From Negadavirga shengliensis (lineage in GTDB: Bacteria; Bacteroidota; Bacteroidia; Cytophagales; Cyclobacteriaceae), in the NCBI RefSeq assembly GCF_042652345.1, contig NZ_JBHSJJ010000003.1, positions 509,895 through 573,894 on the forward strand: DNA of 64,000 nt. Direction: 5' to 3'. The translations under genes were made by a program, and so were the position numbers. Below, piece by piece: positions 62,706 through 64,000 of this stretch (position 1 is its first letter; every line of letters begins with the position of its first letter). Below the pieces are notes generated by a model that was not told where the DNA came from, did no database searches, and worked only from the letters and a program-made list of their open reading frames with translations.

Positions 62706-62779
62706 GGCCTCGTAGCTCAACTGAATAGAGCACTTGATTACGGCTCAAGAGGTTTCAGGTTTGAATCCTGACGAGGTCA
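62706..62779 (+). tRNA. tRNA-Arg (anticodon ACG)
   Basis: 74 nt folding into a full cloverleaf: acceptor GGCCTCG/CGAGGTC (7 bp with one G-U), D stem GCTC/GAGC, anticodon stem CTTGA/TCAAG with loop TTACGGC (anticodon ACG), T stem TCAGG/CCTGA with loop TTTGAAT, discriminator A. CCA is not encoded. The D loop reads AACTGAATA, so the usual GG pair is GA, a small deviation. The A at anticodon position 34 is normally converted to inosine to read CGU, CGC and CGA. Confidence 0.95.
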
Positions 62780-63126
62780 CTTTGGATCGTTGATTGTGTT
62801 CCTTTTTCCGGGGCAAACCAGAAGATTACACAGAAAGGGAGTGGCAACCGGTCCGCTTCCTTTCTTTTTTGTACCGTTCCTAGTATCCTTCCCATCCGTG
62901 GCTCAACTGATATAGAGCATCCCGACATCGGTCGGGAAGGTTTCAGGTTTGAATCCTGACGAGGTCACTTTGGATCGTTGATTGTGTTCCTTTTTCAGGG
63001 GGCAAACCAGAAGATTACACAGAAAGGGAGTGGCAACCGGTCCGCTTCCTTTCTTTTTTGTACCGTTCCTAGTATCCTTCCCATCCGTGGCTCAACTGAT
63101 ATAGAGCATCCCGACATCGGTCGGGG
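62750..63126 (+). repeat. ~189-bp tandem duplication including tRNA-Arg 3' half
   Basis: The segment from the tRNA T arm through ACTTTGGATCGTTGATTG to the hairpin TCCCGA-CATCGG-TCGGGA (62750-62938) is repeated at 62938-63126, nearly identical apart from CCGGGG versus CAGGGGG. It carries a tRNA-like block (62892-62967) with D stem GCTC/GAGC and an intact T arm, but the acceptor does not pair (CCATCCG against CGAGGTC) and the anticodon arm is replaced by the hairpin. A third block (63081-63126) has only the 5' half. Confidence 0.88.
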
Positions 63127-63574
63127 GGACAGCCGTTTGTTGTCCGGTACCTTTCCAGAGTATTTTCCCTTTCAGCCAAGCTGGAATATAGACGGCAGGA
63201 AAGCTGTCGTTCCTCAAGCGGACCGGCGGGCCTTCAGGATCAAGCCGGTATCCTTGTTTTCTGAACACATTCCGTGGTGTTTTGAATAGATTCCTTGGAT
63301 CCGCCTTTGCGGTTAAAGCCAAAAGTGTTTATCTTTATAACCCATTTTCCCAACCGCAAGGGGAAAATCAGGGGAAAAGAAACGATGACCTCCGGCGGTG
63401 AAGCGTTGATTAGGACCTGAAAGGTACCCTAATATTGACTGACAAAGTATCCCGGAAGCAGCCGGGAAGTTTCCTGATTTGAACACGGATAAGGTCACTT
63501 GCTGGTAAAGAGGGGGTTATGAAAATGATGGGTTTGATGACCGGAAATAAATTCAAAAAAACCTTTTTGGGTTA
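63127..63574. other. Intergenic stretch before the rRNA promoter
   Basis: About 450 bp without a gene. Apart from the decayed tRNA copy at 63450-63496 I see no feature. Short open frames on both strands have no protein character. Confidence 0.5.
63450..63496 (+). pseudogene. Decayed fourth copy of the tRNA-Arg 3' end
   Basis: CCCGG-AAGCAG-CCGGG, then AAGTTTCCTGATTTGAACAC and GATAAGGTCACT parallels hairpin, T arm and acceptor end of the copies at 62920-62968. Similarity is partial and no cloverleaf forms. Confidence 0.55.
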
Positions 63575-63604
63575 TTGTTATTCCAAAAAAACCCTTCATC
63601 TTTG
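63575..63604 (+). promoter_or_regulatory. Probable rRNA operon promoter
   Basis: TTG (63575-63577), 19-bp spacer, then CATCTTTG (63597-63604), one base off TAnnTTTG. It lies ~275 bp before the 16S 5' end. The leader that follows is GC-rich, and GTTCTTTGAAGTG (63789-63801) resembles a boxA-type antitermination element. Confidence 0.5.
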
Positions 63605-63878
63605 TGATCCCAAACGGGGGTTACGTTCCGCGGGAAGCCGCGGGCGGAGGATTTGAAAAAAAAGATTGATATTTTCTTGCGGGTTTCGGTTTTTCTTCCG
63701 ACATTTGCAGTCCTTTTCCGGGAAAACCCCGGGAGAAGGGGTCCCCGGGCACTGTCCCGGGGCGTTCGCGCCGGGAAGCGGCGCGGGAAGTTCTTTGAAG
63801 TGATGCCAAGACATACAGCCTGAAACATAAAACGGGAAGAGAAACAAAGACCGTCCCTTTGGGGGCGGCGCGAACTTT

Positions 63879-64000
<122 letters not shown>

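Noticed and set aside
62892..62967. Second functional tRNA gene
   Set aside because: The acceptor halves do not pair and the anticodon arm is replaced by a hairpin with a 6-nt loop.

Overview
The window reads as chromosome of a Bacteroidota bacterium, most likely order Cytophagales and perhaps Cyclobacteriaceae. The support is the 16S rRNA 5' end at the right edge (AGGATGAACGCTAGCGGCAG-type start), a TTTG-N19-TAnnTTTG promoter in front of a tRNA-Arg, a Wza/Wzc/Wzi export set of Bacteroidota type, and outer-membrane barrel and lipoprotein signals. The family name is inference. Genus and species cannot be read from this DNA.

Layout. 0-7 kb: housekeeping genes (5'-truncated fused methylmalonyl-CoA mutase, a DUF389 membrane protein with a degenerate lipid-kinase-like half, OsmC) and the first large tandem-repeat array. 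7-57 kb: a very large exopolysaccharide/capsule locus, nearly all on the + strand. In order it holds a beta-helix protein, Wza-like lipoprotein, Wzc-like BY-kinase, nucleotide-sugar dehydrogenase, a sulfate-activation cassette (cysC, cysD, cysN, cysQ), sulfotransferases, an ABC exporter, a Wzx flippase, nitroreductase and pyruvyltransferase, glycosyltransferases, an EpsG/Wzy-like polymerase, two polysaccharide-deacetylase-like paralogues, a run of ATP-grasp ligases, an asparagine-synthetase-like protein, a phosphoglycosyl transferase, Wzi, and an aminotransferase/acetyltransferase/4,6-dehydratase set. 57-64 kb: housekeeping genes again (asnS, rpoN, a PAP2-like protein, an outer-membrane barrel), a tRNA-Arg with decayed partial copies, then the rRNA operon leader and start of 16S.

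How the genes fit together. The 4,6-dehydratase, aminotransferase and acetyltransferase could make a UDP-diacetamido-trideoxy sugar that the PglC-like transferase loads on undecaprenyl phosphate. Glycosyltransferases extend it, Wzx flips it, the EpsG-like protein polymerises it, and Wzc, Wza and Wzi export and anchor it. CysC/D/N make PAPS, sulfotransferases use it and CysQ removes PAP, which points to a sulfated polysaccharide. The uronate-forming dehydrogenase plus five or six ATP-grasp proteins and an AsnB-like protein suggest amide or amino-acid decorations. Pyruvyl transfer and deacetylation are further likely modifications.

The intergenic DNA is unusually structured. An 86-bp tandem repeat with G-quadruplex-type heptads occurs in five arrays, all in one orientation in the left half and the opposite one in the right half. 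A 99-bp array encloses a GxxExxY nuclease gene. A roughly 260-bp direct duplication copies the cysQ 3' end and interrupts a sulfotransferase. A pair of hairpins shows compensatory base changes. Decayed tRNA-Arg copies carry a swapped hairpin. I found no transposase, phage structural operon or CRISPR array. The best candidates for something new are the sulfated/amidated polysaccharide system and the repeat families that partition it.
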